This document shows, piece after piece, positions 44,298-52,215 of a DNA stretch of 64,000 nucleotides (position 1 is the first letter of the stretch; the number at the start of each line of letters is the position of its first letter). Source of the stretch: Natronomonas salinimetallica (GTDB lineage: Archaea > Halobacteriota > Halobacteria > Halobacteriales > Haloarculaceae); assembly GCF_013839515.1 (NCBI RefSeq), contig NZ_JACDNQ010000006.1:110587-174586 (forward strand). Reading direction: 5' to 3'. The notes beneath the pieces are model-generated. The model was given only the letters and a program-made list of their open reading frames with translations, made no database searches and was not told where the DNA came from. The translations under genes and the position numbers were made by a program.

Positions 44298-44960
44298 TTA
44301 CTCGCCGTTCCCGAGTACCCGACCGATTCCGGGGACGACGGCCGCGAGCCGCGTGACCCACCCCAGACGGAACAGCCCGATCTGGGTGAGGAGGCCGAGG
44401 ACGAACAGCGCGCCGAAGGCCGGGAGTTCGACTCCGGCGACCGGCGTCGTCGCAAGGGGATCGAAGAGGATCGGATCCGGCGAGAAGCCGTCGCGGACGG
44501 CAGTGAGATCCGCGGCGGCGATCGATCCGGAGGCGAACGCCGCCCCGACGAAGGCGGTGACGAACATCAGCGCGAACTTCGTGAGCGTGAAGCCGACGAA
44601 CGCGCCGACGACGCCGGCGACGATCATCACGAGATACCGGACGAGGCCGCCCTCGGTGAAGATCGGCGTGATGACGTAGAGGCCGATGTAGGCTCCGACC
44701 ACGAACGACGGGATCGCCGTCGCGACCGAGAGAGCAACGTAAGCGAGGGCAGCCCCCAACGCGCCCCCGACGACGACGGCGACGGCGAGGCCGACCACGC
44801 CGCCGGTGCCGAGAGCGCCGAAAAGCTGCGGCGCGAGGACATACCCGCCGCCGGCACCGATCAGAAAGCCCAACAGCGCGGCCGCATACACCGACAGCGC
44901 CGCGCCAAAGAAGACGAGCACGAACCCAGCCAACAGCAGGCCGACGTCTACGAGTTCCAT
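44298..44960 (-). CDS. DUF4203-like polytopic membrane protein
   Basis: A 220-residue membrane protein with seven predicted helices, very rich in Gly, Ala and Val (LGFLIGAGGGYVLAPQ, GGALGAALAYVALSVATAIP, VVGAFVGFTLTKFALMFVTA). The pattern resembles DUF4203/TMEM198-like proteins but no functional motif is visible. It lies just after a spacer containing a 21-bp tandem repeat, and upstream of a non-coding 675-bp stretch. Gene reality is strongly supported by the hydrophobic periodicity. Confidence 0.75.
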   Translation of the reverse strand: MELVDVGLLLAGFVLVFFGAALSVYAAALLGFLIGAGGGYVLAPQLFGALGTGGVVGLAVAVVVGGALGAALAYVALSVATAIPSFVVGAYIGLYVITPIFTEGGLVRYLVMIVAGVVGAFVGFTLTKFALMFVTAFVGAAFASGSIAAADLTAVRDGFSPDPILFDPLATTPVAGVELPAFGALFVLGLLTQIGLFRLGWVTRLAAVVPGIGRVLGNGE

Positions 44961-44974
44961 ACCGGCCTCTCATC

Positions 44975-45027
44975 GGCCACCGGAATAAGTGTGGAGGCCA
45001 CCGGAATAAGTGTGGAGGCCACCGGGG
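44975..45027. repeat. 21-bp tandem repeat upstream of the DUF4203-like gene
   Basis: Two perfect copies of a 21-bp unit beginning GGCCACCGGAATAAGTG (44975-44995, 44996-45016) plus a partial third. They lie 15-67 bp before the ATG, where the promoter should be, so the TATA-proximal region is duplicated. Confidence 0.8.
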
Positions 45028-45059
45028 ACGACACACCGGACGCGGAGCCGGGTCGGCCC

Positions 45060-45593
45060 CTACGGATCGACGCTCACGTCGACCTCGGACGCCGCAAACG
45101 CCGATAGCGCCTCGTCGGGGCCGAACCGGACGAAGAACTGCTGTCGCGTGCCGGGACGGACGGCCCGGAGGCGAACCGTCTCGTCGGCCAGCGTGTCGCC
45201 GTCGGCGTCATAGAGCGTTACGGACACCGAGACGGCCTCCGCCGGCCCGTCACCGACGTTTCGGACCGTTCCCGTGAGGACGACGGTCGCGCTGTCGGTC
45301 CCGGCGTCGTGCAGCGTCGCCTCCGCGTCGTGGTCGATTTCGGGCGAATCGAAGACCCCGAAGCCGACGAGAAAGCCCGCGGTGCCGACCGAACAGAGGA
45401 CGAAAAAGGCGAGCAGGACCGCCGGACCGGCGGCCGGCAGCCGTGCCCGAAGCGGGGCGATCGACAGCGCGAGCGCTCCGGCGACGAGGAACGCGATCCC
45501 GCCCCACGCCGAGTATGCGAGGACGAACCCCGAAACGACGACGGCGACGGCACCGAGCGCCATCGCCAGCGCGTCGGTGTTCGTGATCGCCAT
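45060..45593 (-). CDS. FxLYD-type membrane-anchored protein
   Basis: A 177-residue protein with four hydrophobic stretches in the first 95 residues (VVVSGFVLAYSAWGGIAFLV, LLAFFVLCSVGTAGFLVGFG) and an extracellular-type beta domain (TVVLTGTVRNVGDGPAEAVS, VSVTLYDADGDTLADETV, FFVRFGPDEALSAFAASEV) that fits the FxLYD family. ATG 45593 was chosen because the open frame upstream is only the tandem GGCTG array. Function is unknown. Confidence 0.75.
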   Translation of the reverse strand: MAITNTDALAMALGAVAVVVSGFVLAYSAWGGIAFLVAGALALSIAPLRARLPAAGPAVLLAFFVLCSVGTAGFLVGFGVFDSPEIDHDAEATLHDAGTDSATVVLTGTVRNVGDGPAEAVSVSVTLYDADGDTLADETVRLRAVRPGTRQQFFVRFGPDEALSAFAASEVDVSVDP

Positions 45594-45660
45594 AGAGGTA
45601 TCCCCCGCCGGCGGAACAAAAAACGATCGTCCCAGTTGTGACTGGAATGGGGTCGTCGAG

Positions 45661-45776
45661 GGCTGGGCGGAGCGGGGCTGGGCTGGGCGGTGTGGGGCTG
45701 GGCTGGGCGGTGTGGGGCTGGGCTGGGCGGTGTGGGGCTGGGCTGGGCGGTGTGGGGCTGGGCTGGGCGGAGCGGA
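45661..45776 (+). repeat. 20-bp tandem array (four pentamers), about six copies
   Basis: Units of GGCTG-GGCTG-GGCGG-TGTGG; four interior copies are identical, outer copies carry AGCGG. It lies in the 239-bp spacer between the zinc-ribbon and FxLYD genes. In several frames it is open and gives proline-rich peptides, but start, promoter and composition argue against coding. Confidence 0.9.
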
Positions 45777-45832
45777 TACGGGACCCGAACGTCGGCCCAC
45801 ACCACGACGTCGATACCGAACCCCATCCCGCG

Positions 45833-46219
45833 TCACACCACGACAAACGCCGCGGCACCGGCCGCAAAGAGCACCGCGGTGGCCGCCGCCGTCGGACGGG
45901 CCCCGATCGATCGCCCGAGGCGGGACTCTATCAGACCCTGTACCGGCGGGAGGACGAAGACCCCCGCGAGGAAAAAAAACGGCCCCGCGCCGGCGGTCAG
46001 CGTCGCCAATCCGGCAACGATGCCGAGATAGCCGAGGGCGTACTGCGCTCGGGACCGGAGTGGGCCTCCTTCAACGGCCCCGCTGCCGGCCGCTCGCGCT
46101 CTCCCCTCGATGTAGTCTTCGAGCCGTCTGGCGGCCTCGTCGGTCTGCGGGGTGGCACACGTCGGACAGAAGTTACAGGACCCATCGAGGTCCCGGCCGC
46201 AGTTTCGACACGACGGCAT
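45833..46219 (-). CDS. Zinc-ribbon membrane protein
   Basis: A 128-residue protein with an N-terminal zinc ribbon (CRNCGRDLDGSCNFCPTCATPQ, two CxxC knuckles separated by about ten residues) and, after a polar helix, two hydrophobic segments (residues 62-88 region and the terminal AAATAVLFAAGAAAFVVV). This architecture is common in haloarchaeal membrane proteins of unknown function. ATG 46219 directly precedes the ribbon. It is divergent from sec11. Confidence 0.78.
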   Translation of the reverse strand: MPSCRNCGRDLDGSCNFCPTCATPQTDEAARRLEDYIEGRARAAGSGAVEGGPLRSRAQYALGYLGIVAGLATLTAGAGPFFFLAGVFVLPPVQGLIESRLGRSIGARPTAAATAVLFAAGAAAFVVV

Positions 46220-46351
46220 TGGTGATCGTCCCCGGATAGCGGCCGGGTGTACGTCAAACCGCGGTCGGACTCAGCGTTCGATACCCCCGTACCCCGGATG
46301 TTCGGCGGGAACCCAGAACGTTCACGTTTGTCGCCCCGCTACGGAGGGGCA

Positions 46352-47311
46352 ATGACCGACAGGACGGACGACCGTCGTCACAACGGCTCGTCCGATACGT
46401 CGCCCGAGACCCTGTCAGACGCATCGTCCGAAGGTCCCTCGGAGGCGTCGTCTCAGACCCCTCACGGTACGTCATCCGGGGGGAGATCCACCGAACACAC
46501 CGGGGACGGCGACGAATCGCCGGAGGGGGTGGTCGGCTGGCTCCGGTGGTTCTGGACCGGCGAGGCGGGGTCGTTGGTCTATCTCCGCGACGTCCTGACG
46601 AGTGTCCTGATCGTCGTCGCCATCGGGATACTCCTGTTCGCCATCAGCGGCGTTTGGCCGCCGATGGTGGCCGTCGAGTCCGGGAGTATGGAGCCCAACA
46701 TGGAGCGTGGGGATCTGGTATTCATCGTGGACAACGGGCGGTTCGTCCCCGACGGGGCAGTCGAGTCCACGGGGGGATCGACGGGCGTCGTCCCGGCCAG
46801 CGTCGCCGAGGAGCGCGGCCGAACCACGTTTGGCCGCCACGGTGACGTCATCGTTTTTCGACCCAACGGTAACGCCGGACAGACCCCGATCATCCACCGG
46901 GCGATGCTGTGGGTCGAAGGGGGCGAAAACTGGTACGATCGGGCCGACCCCGACGCGGTCGGCGGGGCGGACAACTGCGAGACGTTGGAGCACTGTCCGG
47001 CACCACACGCCGGCTTCATCACGAAAGGCGACAACGAACTGACGAACGCGAACTACGATCAGGCCTCCCGGCTGTCAGCGCCGGTCCGCCCGGCATGGAT
47101 TGTCGGCACCGCAGAGCTCCGGGTTCCGTATCTCGGACACGTCCGGCTTCTGTTTTCGGGCGCGACGGTGATGCCGACCGATACTGCGGTGGGTTCGGAA
47201 CCCGGACAACAACGGACGGGTACGTCGGTGGACGGGGCGAGTGAAAGGGCCGTTCGGGACGCTACGCCGTCCGCGAGCGTATCTGGTCGAGCCAGTCTTC
47301 AGCCTGCGTGA
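46352..47311 (+). CDS. sec11: Signal peptidase I (archaeal Sec11 type)
   Basis: Membrane serine peptidase that removes Sec signal peptides outside the cytoplasmic membrane, 319 residues. After about 75 disordered, Ser-rich residues, a transmembrane helix ([20 protein letters not shown]) leads to the active site: Ser112 in [10 protein letters not shown], His182 in TPIIHRAML in place of the bacterial lysine, and Asp227 in FITKGDNEL. The C-terminal 60 residues are again disordered. Its last 50 bp overlap the 3' end of the convergent phaC gene. Haloarchaea often have two Sec11 paralogues. Confidence 0.92.
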   Translation: MTDRTDDRRHNGSSDTSPETLSDASSEGPSEASSQTPHGTSSGGRSTEHTGDGDESPEGVVGWLRWFWTGEAGSLVYLRDVLTSVLIVVAIGILLFAISGVWPPMVAVESGSMEPNMERGDLVFIVDNGRFVPDGAVESTGGSTGVVPASVAEERGRTTFGRHGDVIVFRPNGNAGQTPIIHRAMLWVEGGENWYDRADPDAVGGADNCETLEHCPAPHAGFITKGDNELTNANYDQASRLSAPVRPAWIVGTAELRVPYLGHVRLLFSGATVMPTDTAVGSEPGQQRTGTSVDGASERAVRDATPSASVSGRASLQPA

Positions 47312-48734
47312 GACCGACGTCTGCGACCTCGGCGATCGTCTCCGCGTCGGCGTCGAGCAAGGCATCGACGCTTCCGAGGTCCGCATCCCGAAGCCGTTCG
47401 GCGTACGTCGGGCCGACACCGTCGATCACCGCCTCGACGTCTGTCTCGGCGTCCGCGTCGGCCTCGGCGTCGACATCCGCCTCAGCGTCAGCGTCGGCAT
47501 CAGCATCGACGTCCGCTTCGGCGTCGGCGTCCGCTTCGGCGTCCGCTTCGACATCGTCCGCGTCGGTATCGGATCCACGCTCGTCGATCTCGATCTCGAC
47601 GGCCGCCTCGGAGGGCTCCGCGGAATCCTCGTCGGTCGGCTCGTCGGATGATTTCTCGAAGTACCACTCGGCCACCTCGGGCCAGACGTCGCTGTGGCTC
47701 GAACCCGAGACCGCAAGCCCGATGTGACCGGTCGGATACTCGATGGTCTCGACGTCGTCGCTGCCAACGACGTCGTTGAACGGCTTGCTCGTCTCCGGCG
47801 GGATGAGGTGGTCGTACTCGCCGATGATCTGCAAGATCGGGACATCGATCGACGTGACGTCGACGTGTTCGCCGCCGACGTACATTTCGTTGTTGTAGAG
47901 TTTGTTGTCCTGGTAGATGTCCTCCAGGAACTGGATGTACGTCTCGCCGGCGAGGTCGATTCCCTCGTCGAGCCACCGTTCCATCCGGGCGAAGTTCTCG
48001 ACGAACTCGTCGTTGTCGAGGTTCTCGAAGAGACGGATGTACTTCGAGACGTAGTTTGCGACCGGATCCATGAGCGCGAAGCCGACATCGAGCATGTCCG
48101 CCGGGACGTTGCCGAACACGTCGACGACGTCCTGTGGATCGTAGTACTCCTCGTCGCCCCACAACTCGAGTACGCCGCCGGTTCCCTCGAAACACAGCCC
48201 CGCAGCCATGAGGCCGAGCGCGTTGACTTTCTCCTGGTGGAGGGCGGTATAAATCGACGTCATCGTCCCGCCCATGCAGTACCCGAGGATGTTGGTCTTC
48301 TCGGCTCCGGAGCGTTCGCGGACGACATCGACGCAGTTGTCGATGTATCGGTTGACGTAGTCGTCCAGTGTGAGGTGTTGATCCAGCCGCGAGGGTTCGT
48401 TCCAGTCGATGAGATAGACGTCGTGGCCCGCCTCGAGCAGGCGGCGGACGACGCTCCGATCCGGCTGGAGGTCGAGAATGAACGGCTTGTTGATCAACGC
48501 GTAGACGACGAGGATCGGCGTCCCGTGGGGGTCTTCGACCTCCGGTTCGTAGTGGAGAAGTTCGAGTTTGTTCTCCTCGTAAACGACCTCGCTCGGGGTC
48601 TGTCCGACCTCGACGCTCTCGATCCGTTCGGCCTGTTCGTCGGCTATCGACGCGCTCTCGACCGATTCGACGGTCGTATCGAGCAGTTCGCGCTGGACGT
48701 TTAGCGCGATCGAGAACGGATTGTTGGCGCTCAT
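47262..48734 (-). CDS. phaC: Class III PHA synthase catalytic subunit PhaC
   Basis: Polymerises (R)-3-hydroxyacyl-CoA into PHA on granule surfaces with PhaE; 490 residues. The lipase-like box is GYCMGGT with catalytic Cys153, and the triad continues with Asp308 (GEYDHLIPP) and His337 ([11 protein letters not shown]). After residue 365 a long acidic Asp-Ala repeat linker leads to a helix-hairpin-helix domain ([18 protein letters not shown], about residues 436-488), an extension typical of haloarchaeal but not bacterial class III synthases. The start overlaps the phaE stop (ATGA at 48731-48734). Its 3' end overlaps the convergent sec11. Confidence 0.95.
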   Translation of the reverse strand: MSANNPFSIALNVQRELLDTTVESVESASIADEQAERIESVEVGQTPSEVVYEENKLELLHYEPEVEDPHGTPILVVYALINKPFILDLQPDRSVVRRLLEAGHDVYLIDWNEPSRLDQHLTLDDYVNRYIDNCVDVVRERSGAEKTNILGYCMGGTMTSIYTALHQEKVNALGLMAAGLCFEGTGGVLELWGDEEYYDPQDVVDVFGNVPADMLDVGFALMDPVANYVSKYIRLFENLDNDEFVENFARMERWLDEGIDLAGETYIQFLEDIYQDNKLYNNEMYVGGEHVDVTSIDVPILQIIGEYDHLIPPETSKPFNDVVGSDDVETIEYPTGHIGLAVSGSSHSDVWPEVAEWYFEKSSDEPTDEDSAEPSEAAVEIEIDERGSDTDADDVEADAEADADAEADVDADADADAEADVDAEADADAETDVEAVIDGVGPTYAERLRDADLGSVDALLDADAETIAEVADVGLTQAEDWLDQIRSRTA

Positions 48735-49276
48735 TCGAGTTCCTCGAGGATTCGATCGAGTTTCTTTTCGACGTTGTGTTGGCGTCGCTCCAGTTCGATG
48801 AGCCGTTCGCCGACTTCGTCTATGTCCGACTGGGTCGGCATACCGAACTGTTCGAGGGTGTCCTCGCCCATCGCGTCGACCTCCTCGCGCATGTCCATCA
48901 TCGCGTTGACGAGTTGGCCGTTTGCGGCCGCGAAGGCCGACGTACCCATGACCTCTTTGAACGCCTCGTTGGCGCTCTGGAGCCAGATGTCGCGGAACTC
49001 GGCGATCTCGACGTCCTCGCCCTCGGCGGCCGCGGTGGTCCGTCCGAACATCTCCTCGGCGGCGTCCATCCATACCTCGTAGGCGTCGTTGTACCCCTCG
49101 ACGCCGTTCTGTACGTCCTGTTCGGCCGGCATCGAATCCTCCATGGCGTCGGCCCACGACTCCATGAACGCCGCGCTGGCCTCCATGTTCTGCTCCATCG
49201 ACTGGGCGACTGCGTTGTTCATGTTTTCGACTAGTTCGTTCCACTCGGCTTGCATCTGTTTGTTAGTATCACTCAT
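48731..49276 (-). CDS. phaE: PHA synthase subunit PhaE
   Basis: Accessory subunit required for class III synthase activity, 181 residues, short like other haloarchaeal PhaE. It is helical and acidic, with [20 protein letters not shown] at the N terminus, a central [20 protein letters not shown] and a terminal coiled coil ([20 protein letters not shown]). It is coupled to phaC by a four-base overlap and lies 69 bp after the phasin gene on the same strand. Confidence 0.93.
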   Translation of the reverse strand: MSDTNKQMQAEWNELVENMNNAVAQSMEQNMEASAAFMESWADAMEDSMPAEQDVQNGVEGYNDAYEVWMDAAEEMFGRTTAAAEGEDVEIAEFRDIWLQSANEAFKEVMGTSAFAAANGQLVNAMMDMREEVDAMGEDTLEQFGMPTQSDIDEVGERLIELERRQHNVEKKLDRILEELE

Positions 49277-49345
49277 TGTGTGTATGTCCGCGGTTCGACC
49301 ACAAAAGTCCGGTGCATTGCGTTCGTCATCTCGATCGGTCCTCCA

Positions 49346-49984
49346 TCACTCGTCCGTGCCGTCGGGTCGTGTCGACTCGAAGCGATCGAGCGTCTCCTCG
49401 AGTCGGGTCCTGAACTGTTCGAGTTGGGTCTCGAACTGCTCGGAAAACGCCTCGGTCTGTGCTTCGAGGTCGGAAAAGTCGGCATCGCCGGCCTCCAGTT
49501 GGGCCTGCAGTTCCTCGAAGTGTGTCTCGGCCTCCTCGAAGGCCTCGAGCGTCTGCGATTCGATCTCGCTGTGTGCGTCGAGGACCGCATCGAGCTGTTC
49601 GTTGAGCGCCTCGAGCGAGTCGGCGGTCAGCTCTTCGTATGCGTCGGCGCTGTCCGCCGCCTCCTCGCTGACAGATTCGAAAGCGTCTGCGTGGCTGGCT
49701 TCGAGGTCCTCGAACTGTTCGTCGACGGTCGAGCGGATCTCCTCGACCGCCTCGTCGGCACCCGGGATCGTCGACTCGACCGCGTCGAGGTAGCTGTGAA
49801 GCCCCTCTTTCGTCAGCTCGACGCCGCGTTGTTGGGTGTCTTCGGTCGCGTCGACGCCCTCGAGGAGCGCCTCGCTCATTCGCTGTTGGAGCTCGATGCC
49901 GTCCTCCATCGCCCGCCGACTCTGTTCGATGCTCGTTCGCTGGAGTTCGAAGGCGGCCTCGATCGGGTTCGGACGCTCACTCAT
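49346..49984 (-). CDS. phaP: PHA granule-associated phasin PhaP
   Basis: Granule coat protein, 212 residues, extended amphipathic helix without Cys. Nearly the whole sequence is predicted coiled coil with heptads rich in Glu, Ala and Leu (LQAQLEAGDADFSDLEAQTE), and the N terminus MSERPNPIEAAFELQRTSIE is typical of haloarchaeal phasins. It controls granule number and size in Haloferax. ATG 49984 overlaps the end of the AbrB-type gene by eight bases, so the two are coupled. Confidence 0.88.
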   Translation of the reverse strand: MSERPNPIEAAFELQRTSIEQSRRAMEDGIELQQRMSEALLEGVDATEDTQQRGVELTKEGLHSYLDAVESTIPGADEAVEEIRSTVDEQFEDLEASHADAFESVSEEAADSADAYEELTADSLEALNEQLDAVLDAHSEIESQTLEAFEEAETHFEELQAQLEAGDADFSDLEAQTEAFSEQFETQLEQFRTRLEETLDRFESTRPDGTDE

Positions 49985-50339
49985 CGTCCTCACCTCGGTT
50001 GCGTTTGACGGGCACGACGACCGTCTGGACGATGTCACCCTCGCCGATATCGAGCGCCTCGCGTTCAGCGTCCGGAATCGAGATCCGGCCGCCGCTCTGG
50101 ATCCGGGTTTTGAACGTCGCCATCTGCGTCATCGTCCCGAGCTGCTCGGAGATGTCGCCGAGGTCCGGTGCCCCGGTCCCAGCCCCCGCTCCCGCTCCCG
50201 TTCCCGTTCCAGCCCCCAAAAAGAGGTTCTGGAGGGCTTCCTGCTGTTTTCGCGTGGCCTGCTCGGACGTTTCCTGTATCGCTTTTATCACGTTCGGTGG
50301 CCACATCGCGCCGTTTTGGCTTTCGCTTCCATCGGTCAT
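49977..50339 (-). CDS. AbrB/SpoVT-type protein of the PHA cluster
   Basis: A 120-residue protein with an N-terminal helical segment (MWPPNVIKAIQETSEQATRK), a Gly-Thr-Ala linker (GAGTGTGAGAGAGTG) and a C-terminal swapped-hairpin AbrB fold (FKTRIQSGGRISIPDAERE, LDIGEGDIVQTVVVPVKR). Haloarchaeal PHA clusters regularly encode such a regulator beside phaP; it probably represses phasin or PHA genes when granules are absent. A TATA-like GCTTTATCCC (50362-50371 on the minus strand) is 23-32 bp upstream. Confidence 0.85.
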   Translation of the reverse strand: MTDGSESQNGAMWPPNVIKAIQETSEQATRKQQEALQNLFLGAGTGTGAGAGAGTGAPDLGDISEQLGTMTQMATFKTRIQSGGRISIPDAEREALDIGEGDIVQTVVVPVKRNRGEDDE

Positions 50340-50473
50340 TATGTACTATACGTGTTCTCAGCGGGATAAAGCTTCCGGTGGATGGCTTTGAAAACCATTC
50401 AAAACCATTGAATGTAATTCATCTCCTGGTAGAGCACCAGATTTTAGTAGTGCAGGCCCGTATGTCTTAAAAC
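50340..50473. promoter_or_regulatory. Divergent promoter of the PHA cluster with palindrome
   Basis: Between the AbrB-type gene and phaJ are TATA-like elements on both strands (GCTTTATCCC at 50362-50371 minus; ATTTTAGTAG at 50441-50450 plus) and, between them, a perfect inverted repeat CATTCAA-N5-TTGAATG (50396-50414) that overlaps two direct copies of AAAACCATT. It is a good candidate operator for the AbrB-type protein. Confidence 0.6.
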
Positions 50474-51109
50474 ATGGGCAACAACTCGTATCCGACGCCG
50501 TTCAACGCGTGGGCTGAGACGTCCTCACACGTACTTAATACGTTTCTCGAGGCCAATCGTGCGGCCAACAAGGCTGCCTTCTCCGCGTTCGGTTCCAACT
50601 CGATCCGAAACGGGGACAGCGAACCCGCTGGCGCCGATCGATCGGAAGAACAGCTGCTCGAACCGGGCGAGGATCTGGTCGAGTGGGAGACGGAGCGGCT
50701 GATCGAGGGAGAGCTCTCGGTGGGCGATTCTGTTCGGTTCACGAAGACGATCGCACAGGACGACATCAGGCGGTTCGCGGCCGCCTCGGGCGACACGAAC
50801 CCGATCCACCTCGACGACGAGTTCGCCGAGGGAACCCGATTCAACGGGCGCATCGCACACGGTATTTTGGTTTCGGGGCTGATAAGCGCCGCACTGGCCC
50901 GCCTGCCGGGAAGCGTCGTCTATCTCTCACAGGACCTCGAGTTCCGTGCCCCGGTCCGAATCGGGGATGAGGTCACCGCCACGGTCGAGATCGTCGAGGA
51001 CCTCGGCGGCGACCAATACCGGATCCAGACGACCGTGATGAAAGACGAGGACGCGGTCATCGAGGGCGAGGCCGTCGTCCTCATCGACGAACCGCCGGCG
51101 GACGAGTGA
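50474..51109 (+). CDS. phaJ: MaoC-type (R)-enoyl-CoA hydratase PhaJ with N-terminal extension
   Basis: Hydrates trans-2-enoyl-CoA to (R)-3-hydroxyacyl-CoA, linking fatty acid oxidation to PHA synthesis; 211 residues. The hotdog catalytic segment is FAAASGDTNPIHLDDEFAEG with the Asp and His of the hydratase motif, followed by GRIAHGILVSGLISAAL. The first 70 residues (MGNNSYPTPFNAWAETSSHV, then ANRAANKAAFSAFG) are not part of the hydratase and look like a short phasin-like helix. It is divergent from the AbrB-phaP-phaE-phaC operon and shares its promoter region. Confidence 0.9.
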   Translation: MGNNSYPTPFNAWAETSSHVLNTFLEANRAANKAAFSAFGSNSIRNGDSEPAGADRSEEQLLEPGEDLVEWETERLIEGELSVGDSVRFTKTIAQDDIRRFAAASGDTNPIHLDDEFAEGTRFNGRIAHGILVSGLISAALARLPGSVVYLSQDLEFRAPVRIGDEVTATVEIVEDLGGDQYRIQTTVMKDEDAVIEGEAVVLIDEPPADE

Positions 51110-51352
51110 TGTCGTCCGCTGTCTCCGCGTAGCTATATTCTGGGGCGGGGGCTTCAGAGGATACAGCCGAAGGTCTCGTGTGTGTCCCGTTCTACTCGAC
51201 GTTCGTCCCGTGCTGAAACGCGAGGCTCTCTCCTCTACGTCCGGGTAAGCCGATGGCCGCCACGGGAGCGGGATCCGGATCCGATATCAGCGACGAAAGC
51301 GAGTACTGGACGAGTCGGCGAAAGGGTCAGGTCCCGACGATGACGGTCCGTA

Positions 51353-51694
51353 TCAGCCCAGTACGGAGCCGAGGTCGTCGTCGTCCTTCAGCGTCTCCCG
51401 AAGCCGAGAACCCTCGATCTCGAGTGCGTACTGTGGACGGCCCTTTCCGACCGGCGATCGGTCCTCGGGACGCCGTTCGTCGACCAGGTCCGTATCGGCC
51501 AGCGCGTTGAGCGCCCGGATCACGTCGGCATCCGAGAGGCTTCTGACCGGCTGTCCCTCCGCGTCCTCCAGACGTTGCTTCGCTTCGGACTTGATTTCGG
51601 CTGCGTGAGCCGGTGTGCGGTCCGAATCGGCCATATCAACCAGACAGCAGAGGGCGATTCGCTGTGTGAACGTCATCGAGTCGAGATCATACAT
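51353..51694 (-). CDS. Winged-helix protein resembling the Orc1/Cdc6 C-terminal domain
   Basis: A 113-residue stand-alone winged helix. The segment TFTQRIALCCLVDMADSDRT with IKSEAKQRLEDAEG, DVIRALNALADTDLVDER and GKGRPQYALEIEG follows the pattern of the DNA-binding C-terminal domain of archaeal Orc1/Cdc6, but no AAA+ domain is present. It may be a regulator or an origin-binding remnant. ATG 51694 lies 22-32 bp from a TATA-like GGATTTATTT (51716-51726 minus); a second ATG at 51676 is possible. Confidence 0.65.
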   Translation of the reverse strand: MYDLDSMTFTQRIALCCLVDMADSDRTPAHAAEIKSEAKQRLEDAEGQPVRSLSDADVIRALNALADTDLVDERRPEDRSPVGKGRPQYALEIEGSRLRETLKDDDDLGSVLG

Positions 51695-52085
51695 ATCGTG
51701 ATAGATGCCGGCAGAGGAAATAAATCCTGTCCAAGCCGGAACGTATATTTCGACCGGAAAGGGTGGCGGGAGAAGGGAGCAAACGTGCGTCAGTACGGAA
51801 GGAAGGCCGAAGGAGACGACGCGAAAATCAAAAATGAAGAACGAAGAATGGAGAATAAAAATGAAAATCGAACGTTGAACCCGGGAAACGGCGCGAAAAC
51901 GGATCGTCGGACGGCACGACATGATGACGGATCGTCGGACGGTACGACACGAAAGGCGGAGCCGACGCCGATAACGGGCGAGAAAGCCGACGCCGATAGC
52001 AGGCGAGAAAGCCCGATCCAGGCGGACGTTGCGGCGGGGCGGCCCCCACGAAAGAGCTATGTGATGGCGTCGCGCATGGAGGCGT
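51695..52085. other. AT-richer, repeat-containing spacer
   Basis: The 391-bp region upstream of the winged-helix gene contains its promoter, an A-rich plus-strand stretch at about 51823-51875 (for example GAGAATAAAAATGAAAATCG) unusual in this GC-rich window, and two separate tandem duplications (28-bp period from 51901, 25-bp unit from 51961). No gene is seen. Confidence 0.6.
51901..52013. repeat. Two adjacent tandem duplications
   Basis: GGATCGTCGGACGGCACGAC (51901-51920) recurs with one change at 51929-51948, period 28. Next, a 25-bp unit starting GCCGACGCCGATAACGGGC (51961-51985) is repeated at 51986-52010 with two changes. Confidence 0.8.
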
Positions 52086-52214
52086 ATGTCAGGACGAGCC
52101 GGATCGGACTGTCCGGAGTGTGGCGGTCGACTACGATCGAACGACGGTGGGATGAACTACCAGTGTCGGAACTGCTCCCGCGAGTTCGATTCCGCCGACG
52201 TCTTTTTGTTGTGA
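52086..52214 (+). CDS. Small zinc-ribbon protein (42 residues)
   Basis: An ATG at 52086 opens a 42-codon frame whose product contains two CxxC knuckles in typical zinc-ribbon spacing: CPECGGRLRSNDGGMNYQCR followed by NCSREF, ending DSADVFLL and TGA. Such proteins of under 60 residues are abundant and functional in haloarchaea. The stop lies one base from the stop of the convergent cgi121 gene. Knuckle spacing and compact length make chance occurrence unlikely. Partner and function are unknown. Confidence 0.7.
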   Translation: MSGRAGSDCPECGGRLRSNDGGMNYQCRNCSREFDSADVFLL

Positions 52215-52215
52215 C

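Noticed and set aside
45600..45836. Proline-rich N-terminal extension of the FxLYD protein through the GGCTG array
   Set aside because: The extension is only translated repeat; ATG 45593 starts directly before the first membrane helix.
51110..51352. Possible eroded end of an IS200/IS605-type (TnpB) element in the phaJ downstream spacer
   Set aside because: A short GC-rich stretch (GGGGCGGGGGCTTC near 51143) loosely recalls such ends, but I could find no transposase fragment or pairing end.
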